NCBI RefSeq assembly: GCF_001435955.1
Contig: NZ_AYYT01000005.1
Location: forward strand, 1-64,000
DNA: 64,000 nt
Direction: 5' to 3'
Origin: Ligilactobacillus salivarius DSM 20555 = ATCC 11741
GTDB taxonomy: Bacteria > Bacillota > Bacilli > Lactobacillales > Lactobacillaceae
In this document: piece after piece, positions 6,427 to 15,861 of the stretch
How the letters are laid out: each line of letters begins with the position of its first letter
How positions within the stretch are numbered: the stretch's first letter is position 1
Notes under the pieces: generated by a model
The model's database searches: none
Told to the model about the DNA's origin: nothing
What the model saw: only the letters and a program-made list of their open reading frames with translations
Position numbers and translations under genes: made by a program

Positions 6427-7845
6427 ATGAGTATTTTAAGTTTGGCTCGTTTCCAATTTGCCATGACGACCATATTCCATTTCTTCTTCGTTCCATTTTC
6501 AATCGGAATGGTTTTTATGGTTGCGTTGATGGAAACATGCTATGTTCGTACAAAGAACGAAGCTTATAAGAAAATGACAAAGTTCTGGGGGAATATTTTC
6601 TTGTTGAGTTTCGCTGTTGGTGTTGTAACCGGGCTTATTCAAGAGTTCCAATTTGGTATGAACTGGTCAGATTACTCTAGATTCATGGGGGATATCTTTG
6701 GTGCTCCACTTGCTATGGAAGCTTTACTATCTTTCTTCATTGAATCTACATTTATTGGTTTATGGATGTTTACTTGGGATAGAGTGAAACCAGGTTTGCA
6801 CTTATTCTTTGTTTGGATGGTTGTAATTGGTACAATGACATCTGCTCTTTGGATTTTGACTGCTAACTCATTTATGCAACATCCAGTAGGTTACACAATC
6901 CGTAATGGACGTGCTGAAATGACAAGTTTTTCTGCTCTATTAAGAAACCCACAAGTTTGGTATGAATGGGGACACGTTATTTCTGGTGCTATCATGATGG
7001 GTGGTGTAGTTGTAGCTGGTATGGCTGCATTTAGACTTTTGAAGAGAAAGTCTCTATCTGAAGTAAGTAAGGATATTTTCAAACGTTCAATGCGTTTAGG
7101 TATGATTGTAAGTTTACTAGGTTCCTTATCTGTAATGGGTGTAGGTGACCTTCAAATGAAAGACTTACTTCACACACAACCAATGAAATTTAGCGCAATG
7201 GAAGCATTGTACAAAGATACTGGTAAATCAGCAGGTTGGACAGTTGTCGGAATTGCTGATACCAAGAATCATAAGACAAATTATACAATTGAAATTCCAG
7301 GTATGTTGAGTGTTCTTTCCTATGGTAAGACAACTGGTTCAGTTAAAGGTATGGACACAATCAACAAAGAATTACAAGCAAAATACGGAACTAAGAATAA
7401 TTACTACGTTCCAGTTAACACATTATTCTGGAGTTTCCGTGTAATGGCAGGTTTTGGTGCTTTAACATTCCTTGTATCTGCTTTAGGATTGTTCTTCACA
7501 CGTAAGAAGAAGGCAAGCTTATTTAATACAAATTGGATGTTGTGGGTTGTAGCTTTAATGACATTTACACCATTCTTGGCAAATACATGTGGTTGGTTAA
7601 TTACAGAATTAGGTCGTTACCCATGGACTGTATATGGATTGTTTACAATCGCACAAAGTGTATCACCAAGTGTTTCTGCAACATCATTATTGATTTCAAA
7701 CATCTTATACTTTACAATCTTCACAGTTCTAGCTATTGTAATGGTTGGCTTTGTAGTTAAGGAACTTCGTAAAGGTCCTGACGAAGCTAGTGAACCTGAA
7801 TTTGCAAAACATGGTTTAGATCCTTTTGACAAGGAGGCGTTTTAG
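6427..7845 (+). CDS. cydA: Cytochrome bd ubiquinol/menaquinol oxidase subunit I
   Basis: This 472-residue polytopic membrane protein is the haem-bearing, quinol-oxidising subunit of cytochrome bd, which reduces oxygen to water. Seen in the sequence: the N-terminal His ligand in MTTIFHFFFVPFSIGM (about residue 19), EWGHVISG with the second conserved His near residue 186, and GRYPWTVYGL near 398. The loop between helices 6 and 7 (the Q-loop) is short, as in Firmicutes. The ATG follows tggaggt at good spacing. The stop codon directly abuts the ATG of cydB. It is the first gene of the cydABDC operon. Confidence 0.96.
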   Translation: MSILSLARFQFAMTTIFHFFFVPFSIGMVFMVALMETCYVRTKNEAYKKMTKFWGNIFLLSFAVGVVTGLIQEFQFGMNWSDYSRFMGDIFGAPLAMEALLSFFIESTFIGLWMFTWDRVKPGLHLFFVWMVVIGTMTSALWILTANSFMQHPVGYTIRNGRAEMTSFSALLRNPQVWYEWGHVISGAIMMGGVVVAGMAAFRLLKRKSLSEVSKDIFKRSMRLGMIVSLLGSLSVMGVGDLQMKDLLHTQPMKFSAMEALYKDTGKSAGWTVVGIADTKNHKTNYTIEIPGMLSVLSYGKTTGSVKGMDTINKELQAKYGTKNNYYVPVNTLFWSFRVMAGFGALTFLVSALGLFFTRKKKASLFNTNWMLWVVALMTFTPFLANTCGWLITELGRYPWTVYGLFTIAQSVSPSVSATSLLISNILYFTIFTVLAIVMVGFVVKELRKGPDEASEPEFAKHGLDPFDKEAF

Positions 7846-8862
7846 ATGACTGCTTTACAATTTTTATGGTTTATTTTAATTGGGGTACTATTTGCAGGTT
7901 TCTTCTTCCTTGATGGATTTGATTATGGTGTAGGGATGGCAACTAAGACTTTGGCACAAAATGATGCTGAAAGAACTCAATTAATTAGAACAATCGGTCC
8001 AGTTTGGGACGGAAATGAAGTTTGGCTCATCACTGCTGGTGGCGCAATGTTTGCATCTTTCCCTTACTGGTATGCATCCTTATTCTCAGGATACTACTTA
8101 ATTTTATTAATTATCCTATTAGGTTTAATTATTCGTGGAGTATCATTTGAATTTAGACATCATGCTGAAGGTGCTAAGAAGAGAACATGGGATTGGACTT
8201 TAGCAATCGGTAGTTTCATCGTACCATTCTTCTTTGGTATTTTATTCATCAGTATGGTTCAAGGCATGCCAATTGATGCTAATGGTAATATGCATGCTGG
8301 TTTCTTTGATTACATCAATGTCTTTTCAGTTGTTGGTGGTGTAGCTTTAACTTTATTAGTTTACTTACATGGTTTGAACTACATTGCATTGAAGACAGAA
8401 GGTGCTATCAGAGATAGAGCTAAGAACTATGCTCAATTCTTATATTGGGTACTATATGTAGGTTTGGTTGTATTTGCACTATTGTTAATTTTCCAAACAG
8501 ACTTCTTGAAAGTACATCCAATTAGCACATTAGCTATTTTAGTTGTAATTGTACTTTTAACTGTTTTAGCACATGTATCAGTATTTAAAGGTAAGGAAAT
8601 TAATTCTTTCATTTATAGTGGATTGACTTTAGTAGCTTTAGTAGCATTACTATTCTCAGGTTTATTCCCACGTTTGATGATTTCCTCTATCAGTGCTAAA
8701 TACAATTTAGTAATTTCGACAGCATCTTCAACACCTTATACTTTGAAGATCATGACAATTGCAACATTCTGTCTTTTACCTTTTGTATTGGCATACACAA
8801 TTTGGGCATACTATATCTTCAGAAGAAGAATTAAAATGCCTACTATAACGGAGGGTGAATAA
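7846..8862 (+). CDS. cydB: Cytochrome bd oxidase subunit II
   Basis: This 338-residue membrane protein with about nine helices pairs with CydA. Characteristic stretches are GFFFLDGFDYGVGM near the N-terminus, GPVWDGNEVWLITAGGAMFASFP near residue 50 (quoted as separate family blocks GPVWDGNEVW and AGGAMFASFP) and RGVSFEFRHH near 105. The start follows the cydA stop without gap, with the aaggagg ribosome binding site inside the end of cydA. The last base of its stop codon is the first base of the next start, so translation is coupled. Confidence 0.96.
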   Translation: MTALQFLWFILIGVLFAGFFFLDGFDYGVGMATKTLAQNDAERTQLIRTIGPVWDGNEVWLITAGGAMFASFPYWYASLFSGYYLILLIILLGLIIRGVSFEFRHHAEGAKKRTWDWTLAIGSFIVPFFFGILFISMVQGMPIDANGNMHAGFFDYINVFSVVGGVALTLLVYLHGLNYIALKTEGAIRDRAKNYAQFLYWVLYVGLVVFALLLIFQTDFLKVHPISTLAILVVIVLLTVLAHVSVFKGKEINSFIYSGLTLVALVALLFSGLFPRLMISSISAKYNLVISTASSTPYTLKIMTIATFCLLPFVLAYTIWAYYIFRRRIKMPTITEGE

Positions 8863-10586
8863 TGTTTGATAAGGGTTTATTAACCCTGACAGACATTAAA
8901 AAAACTATGAGAGGGCTTGTAGGACTTTATATCCTACAAGCTTTTCTTATAGTTGGTCAAGCTGTCAGTCTAGGGTTAGTGATTACACATTTATGGAATG
9001 GAAAACCGCTTAAGGAACAATTTATCTATATTATTGGTTTTATGATTTCTTTTGCCGGAAGAGAAGGACTACAGTGGTGGAGCAATCGCTGGTTAGACGA
9101 TTATGCACGTGTGGAAGCAAAAAAATTACGTAAAACTTTATTAGAAAAAGTCTTCATTTTAGGACCAGAATTGGTACAGAAACAAGGAACTGGACACATG
9201 GTCACTTTGACTTTAGATGGTATTTCTGAAGTTGAAGATTATATTCAACTAACACTTAGCAAAATGATTAGTATGATGATTGTGCCAATTGTAGTTTTAG
9301 CGATGGCCTTTTATCTGGATTGGGTATCAGGAGTAATCTTATTCTTCATCTATCCTTTAATTGTATTGTTTATGATTATTTTAGGATATGCAGCTAAGGC
9401 TAAGGCAGATAAACAATTTGTTTCTTTTCAACGTTTATCCAATCACTTTATTGATTCTTTACGAGGAATTGATACATTAAAATACTTTGGTTTAAGTAAA
9501 CGATACGCCAACAGTATTTATAAGACAAGTGAACGCTTTAGAAAGACTACAATGAGTGTATTACGCGTTGCAATTCTTTCAACATTTGCGTTAGACTTTT
9601 TTACAACTTTATCAATCGCGGTAGTAGCTGTATTTTTGGGATTACGTTTGATCAATGGTGAAATTACATTATTTCCAGCTTTAACAGTATTGATTTTATC
9701 GCCGGAATACTTCTTACCAATTAGAGCATTTGCTAACGATTATCATGCAACTTTAAATGGGAAAAATTCTTTCCACTCAATTCAAGAAATTATCAATAGT
9801 GCTGAAGTCAAAGAAAGTAAGTTAGAGCTTCATCAATGGCAACCTACAGATAGTTTGAAACTAGATAATATTGAGTTTGCTTATGATGATAATGCAGAGC
9901 CAGTTAAGTTTAATACAGAGTTTACAGGCTATCAAAAAGTTGGAATTATTGGAATGAGTGGGGCTGGTAAGACAACTCTAATTAATTTGTTAAGTGGCTT
10001 TTTACCTTTGAAAAATGGAAAATTTGAAATTCAAGGTAAAGAAACCACTGATTTAAATGAAGATGCATGGCGAAACCAAATTATCTATATTCCACAAAGC
10101 CCATATATCTTTGATAATACTTTGCGTTACAATATTGCTTTCCATACACCTGATGCTAGCGATGAAGAAATTATTGAAGCAATTAAAGCAGTAGGATTGG
10201 AAGATTTATTAGAAGAACTTCCAGATAAACTTGATACATTAATTGGTAATGGTCAAAGAACTTTAAGTGGTGGACAAGCTCAACGAATTGCTTTAGCTAG
10301 AGCATTTTTAGATAAGCAAAGAAAAGTATTGATTTTTGATGAACCAACAGCTCACTTAGATATTGAGACTGAATTGGAATTAAAGGAAAGAATGTTACCT
10401 TTAATGAAGGATAGATTGGTAATTTTTGCTACACATCGTCTACATTGGATGAAAGATATGGATAAAATCGTCGTCTTAAAGGATGGAAAAATTGCCGAAG
10501 AAGGACAATATGATGAATTGTTAGCTCATCAAGCATATTTCTATGAATTATTAAATCGAGCAAAAGGTGGTGAAAAGAATGTTTAA
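8862..10586 (+). CDS. cydD: Thiol reductant ABC exporter subunit CydD
   Basis: This 574-residue half-transporter has an N-terminal six-helix exporter domain (about 1-320) and a C-terminal ATPase. Walker A is GMSGAGKTT near residue 367, the signature is LSGGQAQR near 468, Walker B is VLIFDEPTAHLD near 490 and the switch His is in THRLH. CydDC exports glutathione/cysteine or haem-related reductant and is needed to assemble cytochrome bd. It overlaps cydB by one base and the next gene by eight. Confidence 0.92.
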   Translation: MFDKGLLTLTDIKKTMRGLVGLYILQAFLIVGQAVSLGLVITHLWNGKPLKEQFIYIIGFMISFAGREGLQWWSNRWLDDYARVEAKKLRKTLLEKVFILGPELVQKQGTGHMVTLTLDGISEVEDYIQLTLSKMISMMIVPIVVLAMAFYLDWVSGVILFFIYPLIVLFMIILGYAAKAKADKQFVSFQRLSNHFIDSLRGIDTLKYFGLSKRYANSIYKTSERFRKTTMSVLRVAILSTFALDFFTTLSIAVVAVFLGLRLINGEITLFPALTVLILSPEYFLPIRAFANDYHATLNGKNSFHSIQEIINSAEVKESKLELHQWQPTDSLKLDNIEFAYDDNAEPVKFNTEFTGYQKVGIIGMSGAGKTTLINLLSGFLPLKNGKFEIQGKETTDLNEDAWRNQIIYIPQSPYIFDNTLRYNIAFHTPDASDEEIIEAIKAVGLEDLLEELPDKLDTLIGNGQRTLSGGQAQRIALARAFLDKQRKVLIFDEPTAHLDIETELELKERMLPLMKDRLVIFATHRLHWMKDMDKIVVLKDGKIAEEGQYDELLAHQAYFYELLNRAKGGEKNV

Positions 10587-12339
10587 GAAAATTCCATTAT
10601 TACAAGAATTGAAAAAAGATACTTGGGTTAAGCCTTTCTTGAAAAAATACAAGAAAACTTTGGTACTAGCAATTTTCTTAGGAATTTTAACATTCTTTTG
10701 TGCAGGAGCCTTGATGTTTAATTCTGGTTATCTAATTAGTCGTTCAGCTACACGTCCAGAAAATATTTTGCTAGTTTATGTTCCAATTGTTTTGACACGT
10801 GCATTTGGTGTAGGTAGACCGGTATTCCATTATCTTGAAAGATTAACAAGTCATAACTGGGTTTTTAAAATGACTTCTGATTTACGTGTTAAGTTATACA
10901 AAGCTTTGGAAAAAGATGCTGTATTTTTTAAGAGTAAGTATCAATTAGGCGATGTCTTGGGATTGTTATCAGAAGATATTAATCACATCCAAAATTTGTA
11001 TCTAAGAACTATTTTCCCAACCTTTGTTGCATGGGGACTTTATGTATTTATTGTAATTGGAGTCGGTATTTTTTCAATTTGGATGGGACTTTTGATGTTA
11101 TTAATGATAGGCATTATGTTAGTAGCATTCCCAATCTGGTCAGTTATCGTAAATGGTGCTAGACAAGAATATGAAAAGAAAATAAAGAATGAATTATACC
11201 TAGACTTAACTGATAATATTGTTGGGATTACAGATTGGATTTTTGCTCAACGTGGTCGTGATTATGTTAAGCTACATGAACAAAATGAGGAAAAATTGAT
11301 AGATGTTCAAGAAAAACTACATCATTTTGATCAAATCAGAGATTATCTCTTACAGTTAGTGTTTATGTTGGTAGTTGTGAGTCTTATTTTATGGGGCGGT
11401 ACATACCTAGGTGGCAGTAATGGAGTATATACAGGTCTAGCTAACTGGATTGCTGCTTTTGTTTTGTGTCTTTTCCCTGTGGTTGATGCATTTGCAGTAA
11501 TTCCAGCTGCTTCACAAGAAACTAATGTATATAAGGATTCTTTAGTTAGATTAAATAGACTACAAGATAATTCATTTGAAGAAGAAAAATCAGAAATTAA
11601 ATTAATTGCACCTTATGATATTAAATTAGATAATGTGCATTTTAGATATGAAAATGGTAGTCGTGAAATCCTTAAGGGTATTAACTTAGATATATCTTCT
11701 GGCGATAAGTTAGCAATTTTAGGTCGAAGTGGTTCAGGTAAAAGTACGTTAGCTAACTTGATTAGAGGGGATAGAGTTGCTACTGAAGGTACGATTACTA
11801 TAAATGATATTGACGTAAGCAAAGTTGGCGATCAAATTTCCAATTATATTGGAGTAATACATCAGACTCCATATTTATTTAATACTACTATTTTAAATAA
11901 TCTTAGAATCGGAAATGAAGAGGCTACTATCGAGCAAGTATGGCAAGTGCTGGAACGTGTAGGCTTGAAAGATATGGTTAAAGCTTTACCACAAGGGCTG
12001 GAAACAATGGTGGACGAAGCCGGAATGCGTTTTTCTGGTGGTGAAAGACATCGAATGGCATTGGCAAGAATTTTGTTAAAAGATGCTCCAATTATCATTT
12101 TAGATGAACCAACTGTGGGCTTAGATCCATTAACTGAACAAGAAGTAATTTCAATTTTTAATCGTGAATTGAAAGATAAAACTTTAATTTGGATAACTCA
12201 TCACTTACAAGGTGTTGAAGCAATGGATCAAGTTATCTTTATTGAAGATGGAACTATTGAAATGCAGGGTAGTCCTGATTATTTGAGAAAAACAAACGAA
12301 CGTTATCAAAAGCTTAAAGCAATTGATGAAGGACGATAA
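10579..12339 (+). CDS. cydC: Thiol reductant ABC exporter subunit CydC
   Basis: This 586-residue exporter half-transporter is the partner of the upstream CydD. After six helices the ATPase shows GRSGSGKST (Walker A), FSGGERHRMALAR (signature) and IIILDEPTVGLD (Walker B). The ATG at 10579 is preferred because ggtggtg, six bases upstream, is a proper ribosome binding site. The two GTG codons at 10567 and 10570 fall within it. It ends just before a strong terminator, closing the operon. Confidence 0.92.
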   Translation: MFKKIPLLQELKKDTWVKPFLKKYKKTLVLAIFLGILTFFCAGALMFNSGYLISRSATRPENILLVYVPIVLTRAFGVGRPVFHYLERLTSHNWVFKMTSDLRVKLYKALEKDAVFFKSKYQLGDVLGLLSEDINHIQNLYLRTIFPTFVAWGLYVFIVIGVGIFSIWMGLLMLLMIGIMLVAFPIWSVIVNGARQEYEKKIKNELYLDLTDNIVGITDWIFAQRGRDYVKLHEQNEEKLIDVQEKLHHFDQIRDYLLQLVFMLVVVSLILWGGTYLGGSNGVYTGLANWIAAFVLCLFPVVDAFAVIPAASQETNVYKDSLVRLNRLQDNSFEEEKSEIKLIAPYDIKLDNVHFRYENGSREILKGINLDISSGDKLAILGRSGSGKSTLANLIRGDRVATEGTITINDIDVSKVGDQISNYIGVIHQTPYLFNTTILNNLRIGNEEATIEQVWQVLERVGLKDMVKALPQGLETMVDEAGMRFSGGERHRMALARILLKDAPIIILDEPTVGLDPLTEQEVISIFNRELKDKTLIWITHHLQGVEAMDQVIFIEDGTIEMQGSPDYLRKTNERYQKLKAIDEGR

Positions 12340-12342
12340 AAT

Positions 12343-12381
12343 AAAAGTCATCATTCTAAAAAATTAGAGTGATGACTTTTT
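12343..12381. terminator. Bidirectional terminator between cydC and the polyprenyl synthase gene
   Basis: A stem of about 16 bp (aaaagtcatcattcta with tagagtgatgactttt, one G-T pair) has a six-base loop and A/T flanks. It serves both convergent genes. Confidence 0.85.
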
Positions 12382-13366
12382 AATTTGTACGTTTTAATAA
12401 GACTTTAGTAAGTTTAGCAAGTTTCTTTTTAGCTGTAGAATCAGGTAATTTATCGATATCAATAAGTGCTTTATTAGTAAATTTAGCAGCTAAATCTTTA
12501 GCTTTTTCTACACCACCTAATTCAACGACTAAAGCTTGGATACGTTGAATTTCAGGTAAAGTTAGGTCTTGCTTTTTAGCTAATAAAGTATGTAATTCAT
12601 CTGAATCTTCATTAAGAACTAGCAATAATGGTAAAGAATAAACCCCAGTTGCCAAATCTTCGAGAGTTGGTTTATTAAGTCTTGATGCGTCAGAATAATC
12701 AAGAATATCATCTAAAATCTGGAAACTAATTCCGATATTTTGTCCGATTCTAGTAGCTAAGCTAACGGTTTGTGAAGAAGCTCCACCAAAATATGCTCCT
12801 TCAGCACTTGCTAAGCGGAAAAGATAGGCGGTCTTACCATTTACATTACGCAAATAATTCAAGAAAGTTTGTTGGGTATTGTAGCGATGTTTCATCTGAT
12901 TTAATTCGCCTAATAAAATTTTCTTCATAGTTCTTGAATTGATCTTAAAAAATGGTGTGTCTAAAACATTATCAGTGATTAAATCAAAGAAGACTGTAAA
13001 TAAATAATCACCAGCATAGACTGCAATATCCTTACCAAATTGGCTTTGGACACTAACTTCACCACGCCGTTTAGGAGAATCATCAATAATATCATCATGA
13101 ATAAGTGTGGACATATGTAAAACTTCAAGTGAAGTAGCTATATCAATGAGTTTTTTATCGTCTACACGATTTTGTGAGTCTGCTGTTAATTTGGTAAATA
13201 GTAAGAAAAAGGCTGGACGTAAAAATTTACCGCCATTGCTTGCCATTTTTGATAGAGCAGCTTGTAAATCAGGATAGTCGACAGAGATTTTATCTTGAAG
13301 ATTATGTTTAACTTTTTCGATATCTTTTGCCAATTCAGGGTACTGTAACCATAAATTGAATGCCAT
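12380..13366 (-). CDS. Polyprenyl (heptaprenyl-type) diphosphate synthase
   Basis: This 328-residue trans-prenyltransferase makes the isoprenoid tail for menaquinone/demethylmenaquinone. Both Asp-rich motifs are present: LIHDDIIDDSPKRRG (first, near residue 92) and QILDDILDY (second, near 218), plus GGKFLRP near the N-terminus. The small regulatory subunit found in Bacillus (HepS) is not next to it. The ATG at 13366 follows aaggtggtg. It is divergent from menA-ndh and probably shares the intergenic control region with them. It corresponds to dmkB of the lactobacillar electron-transfer loci. Confidence 0.9.
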   Translation of the reverse strand: MAFNLWLQYPELAKDIEKVKHNLQDKISVDYPDLQAALSKMASNGGKFLRPAFFLLFTKLTADSQNRVDDKKLIDIATSLEVLHMSTLIHDDIIDDSPKRRGEVSVQSQFGKDIAVYAGDYLFTVFFDLITDNVLDTPFFKINSRTMKKILLGELNQMKHRYNTQQTFLNYLRNVNGKTAYLFRLASAEGAYFGGASSQTVSLATRIGQNIGISFQILDDILDYSDASRLNKPTLEDLATGVYSLPLLLVLNEDSDELHTLLAKKQDLTLPEIQRIQALVVELGGVEKAKDLAAKFTNKALIDIDKLPDSTAKKKLAKLTKVLLKRTN

Positions 13367-13559
13367 TTTTTCACCACCTTAATGATAGTCTATGTTTCTA
13401 TTTTACCCTAAAATAGCCTGTGCAACCACGATGAATTAAAAATTATTTTGAAGAATATGATTTTGTAATGAGTAAATAAAAAATTGAGACAAATAAGCAA
13501 AATTATTTTGCTAAATATGAATTTTTTGAGAGATTATTGTAACTAATTACATAAGAATA

Positions 13560-13568
13560 TGGTAATAT
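13560..13568 (+). promoter_or_regulatory. Extended -10 of the menA-ndh promoter
   Basis: TG-G-TAATAT (TAATAT 13563-13568) lies about 45 bases before the menA start. A similar gtaatatatt is repeated at 13581-13590. No convincing -35. Confidence 0.35.
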
Positions 13569-13613
13569 ATTATGTAGAGGGTAATATATTTTATTTTACT
13601 AGGAGGCAGAGTT

Positions 13614-14519
13614 TTGTCTTTAAAAGTCTTCCTAGAGCTTGTTGAGATCAAAGCTAAAACGGCAAGTATTTTACCATTTTTGATAGGAATTTGTTTTAGT
13701 TATTACTACTATAACTCAGTACACTTAGGTCTATCGGTGGTATTTTTTATTGCGATGCTTTTGTTTAATATGGCAGTTGACGCATTAGATAATTATAATG
13801 ATTATCACCATGCAGTTGATAAACTAGAATATAAGCGTAAGACAAATATCATCGGAAGAGAAAATATCTCTCCTAAATTGGTATTTGTAATTTTAGCAAT
13901 TATGACAGTAATTGCTGCAATTATGGGACTATATCTAGTATATGTAACTGGCTTGCCATTGCTTTGGATGGGAATGTTTTGTTTTGCTGTAGGAATTTTC
14001 TATTCCTCAGGTCCACGTCCTTTATCTAGTTTACCTTTAGGAGAATTTTTCTCCGGTATTACAATGGGTTTTGTAATAAGCTTAATCTGTGTTTATCTTA
14101 ATTCATACCAAATATTTTCATGGCATTGGGAGAATCTAGCTAAGGTATTTTTGATTTCTTTACCAAATATTTTATGGATCTCTAATCTAATGTTAGCTAA
14201 TAATATTTGTGATTATGACGAGGATGAAAGAAATAATCGACACACAATTGTTCATTTTATTGGTGTAAAAAATGCTTTATTTGCATTTAGCTTGAAGAAT
14301 GTTTTAGCATTTGCTGCAATTATTCTATCTTTTTATCTCAAGCTAGCACCATGGACAAGTTTGTTAGCTTTGTTGGCAATACCATTTGTATATAAACAAG
14401 ATAGGATGTTGATGAAAGAACAAGTTAAATCCAAAACATTTAAGTGTGCAGTAAAGATTTTAGCTTTTGGTTCATTTATACAAGTTCTAACCTATTCTAT
14501 TGGATTATTATTTTTGTAG
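13614..14519 (+). CDS. menA: 1,4-dihydroxy-2-naphthoate polyprenyltransferase
   Basis: This 301-residue membrane protein of the UbiA family joins the polyprenyl tail to dihydroxynaphthoate, giving demethylmenaquinone. Both Asp-rich metal sites are visible: DALDNYNDYHHAVD near residue 56 and NNICDYDEDERNNRHT near 195. About eight hydrophobic helices follow one another. The start is TTG at 13614, with an ideal aggagg ribosome binding site. It is co-transcribed with ndh (13-base gap). No gene for making dihydroxynaphthoate (menFDHCEB) is present in the window. Confidence 0.92.
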   Translation: MSLKVFLELVEIKAKTASILPFLIGICFSYYYYNSVHLGLSVVFFIAMLLFNMAVDALDNYNDYHHAVDKLEYKRKTNIIGRENISPKLVFVILAIMTVIAAIMGLYLVYVTGLPLLWMGMFCFAVGIFYSSGPRPLSSLPLGEFFSGITMGFVISLICVYLNSYQIFSWHWENLAKVFLISLPNILWISNLMLANNICDYDEDERNNRHTIVHFIGVKNALFAFSLKNVLAFAAIILSFYLKLAPWTSLLALLAIPFVYKQDRMLMKEQVKSKTFKCAVKILAFGSFIQVLTYSIGLLFL

Positions 14520-14532
14520 GAGGTTTTAAACC

Positions 14533-15738
14533 ATGAAAGAAGTTTTAGTTTTAGGTGCTGGCTATGCGGGCTTAAAAGCAGTTAGAAATCTTCAAAAAGA
14601 AGTAGGAGACAACGCTCATATTACTTTAGTTGATATGAATGACTATCATTATGAAGCTACAGAATTGCACGAAGTTGCTGCAGGTTCTGTAGACAAGAAT
14701 AAAATTACATATCCAATTAAAGATGTTTTGAATAACAAGGTTAAATTTATTCAAGACGAAGTAGTTAAAGTAGATGCTGATAAGAAGACTGTTGAATTGA
14801 AGAATTCAGGTCAATTACGCTATGACTACTGTGTATTAGCTTTAGGTTTTGTATCTGAAACATTTGGCATTAAAGGTGCTTTAGATAATGCTTTACAAAT
14901 GACAGATATTGACCAAGCTGTTGCTATTCATGAACACATCGTTGAAACTATGAAGAAGTATCGTGAAACACAAGACAAGGAATACTTGAACATTGTTGTT
15001 TGTGGTGCTGGTTTCACAGGTATCGAATTAGCAGGTGCTTTAGTTGATGAACGTCCAAAATATGCTAAGCTTGCAGGTGTAGACGAATCTGAAATTTCTA
15101 TCACAATTGTTGAAGCTGCAACTAAGTTATTACCAATGTTTAGTGAAAATCTTGCAAACTACGGTGTATCATTAGTTAAGAGTTTAGGTGTTAAGATCAT
15201 GACGGGTTGCATGATTAAAGAAATCCAAGATGGTCGTGTAATGTACGCAACACAAGATAACGAAGAACTTCAAGCAGTTCCAGGTAAGACAATTATTTGG
15301 ACAACTGGTGTTAGTGGTAGTCCCGTTATGGGTGAATCTGGTTTCAAGGAACGTCGTGGTCGTGTAATTGTTAATGATAACTTACTTGATCCAGATCATG
15401 ATGATTTATACATCATTGGTGACGTATCTGCTCTTATGGATAAGGCAACAGATCGTCCATACCCAACAACAGCTCAAATTGCTACACGTATGGGTGCTTA
15501 TGTTGGACATGCAATTGCTCAACGTTTGAAGGGTGAAGTTCCAGAACCATTTAGTTACAACTCCTTAGGTACAGTTGCTTCTGTTGGTAACACACATGCC
15601 TTTGGTCTTGTAGGTAAGAAAGAATACAAAGGTTTCCCAGCTTCATTCGTCAAGAAGATGATTATGAACAAATCATTAGCTGATATTGGTGGGGCAAAAG
15701 AATTATTTGCTAAAGGTCGTTTCGACTTATATCACTAG
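14533..15738 (+). CDS. ndh: Type II NADH dehydrogenase
   Basis: This 401-residue flavoprotein oxidises NADH and reduces the quinone pool without pumping protons. It has an FAD-binding GAGYAGLKA at the N-terminus, a second nucleotide-binding GAGFTGIELAG near residue 157, TTGVSGSP near 257 and the FAD-contacting IIGDVSALMD near 296. The basic, hydrophobic C-terminus probably holds it to the membrane. An aggagg ribosome binding site precedes ATG 14533. With MenA, the prenyl synthase and cytochrome bd it makes a minimal respiratory chain. Confidence 0.94.
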   Translation: MKEVLVLGAGYAGLKAVRNLQKEVGDNAHITLVDMNDYHYEATELHEVAAGSVDKNKITYPIKDVLNNKVKFIQDEVVKVDADKKTVELKNSGQLRYDYCVLALGFVSETFGIKGALDNALQMTDIDQAVAIHEHIVETMKKYRETQDKEYLNIVVCGAGFTGIELAGALVDERPKYAKLAGVDESEISITIVEAATKLLPMFSENLANYGVSLVKSLGVKIMTGCMIKEIQDGRVMYATQDNEELQAVPGKTIIWTTGVSGSPVMGESGFKERRGRVIVNDNLLDPDHDDLYIIGDVSALMDKATDRPYPTTAQIATRMGAYVGHAIAQRLKGEVPEPFSYNSLGTVASVGNTHAFGLVGKKEYKGFPASFVKKMIMNKSLADIGGAKELFAKGRFDLYH

Positions 15739-15752
15739 AATTAATGACAAGA

Positions 15753-15786
15753 GAGCTATCTCACTTAGGTGAGGTGGCTCTTTTTT
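15753..15786 (+). terminator. ndh terminator
   Basis: A 12-bp stem (gagctatctcac / gtgaggtggctc, two G-T pairs) with a TTAG loop is followed by six T. Confidence 0.85.
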
Positions 15787-15798
15787 ATGGGCTATCCC

Positions 15799-15827
15799 TT
15801 GACTATGAAACCTATTTCCGCTACATT
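15799..15827 (+). promoter_or_regulatory. Promoter of the NCS2 permease gene
   Basis: TTGACT (15799-15804), 17 bases, TACATT (15822-15827), leaving a leader of under 30 bases. There is no room for a purine riboswitch. Confidence 0.45.
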
Positions 15828-15861
15828 AAAATAGTTGCACTTTAAGAGAAAGGGCGAAAGT

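Noticed and set aside
6240-6473. Minus-strand frame over the cydA promoter
   Set aside because: It crosses the asnA terminator arm and the cyd control region, has no ribosome binding site and no recognisable protein features.
7533-7760. Frame inside cydA
   Set aside because: Out-of-frame shadow of a well-conserved membrane protein gene.
15787-15861. Purine riboswitch before the NCS2 permease gene
   Set aside because: Only about 30 bases separate the promoter -10 from the start codon, too few for the aptamer.
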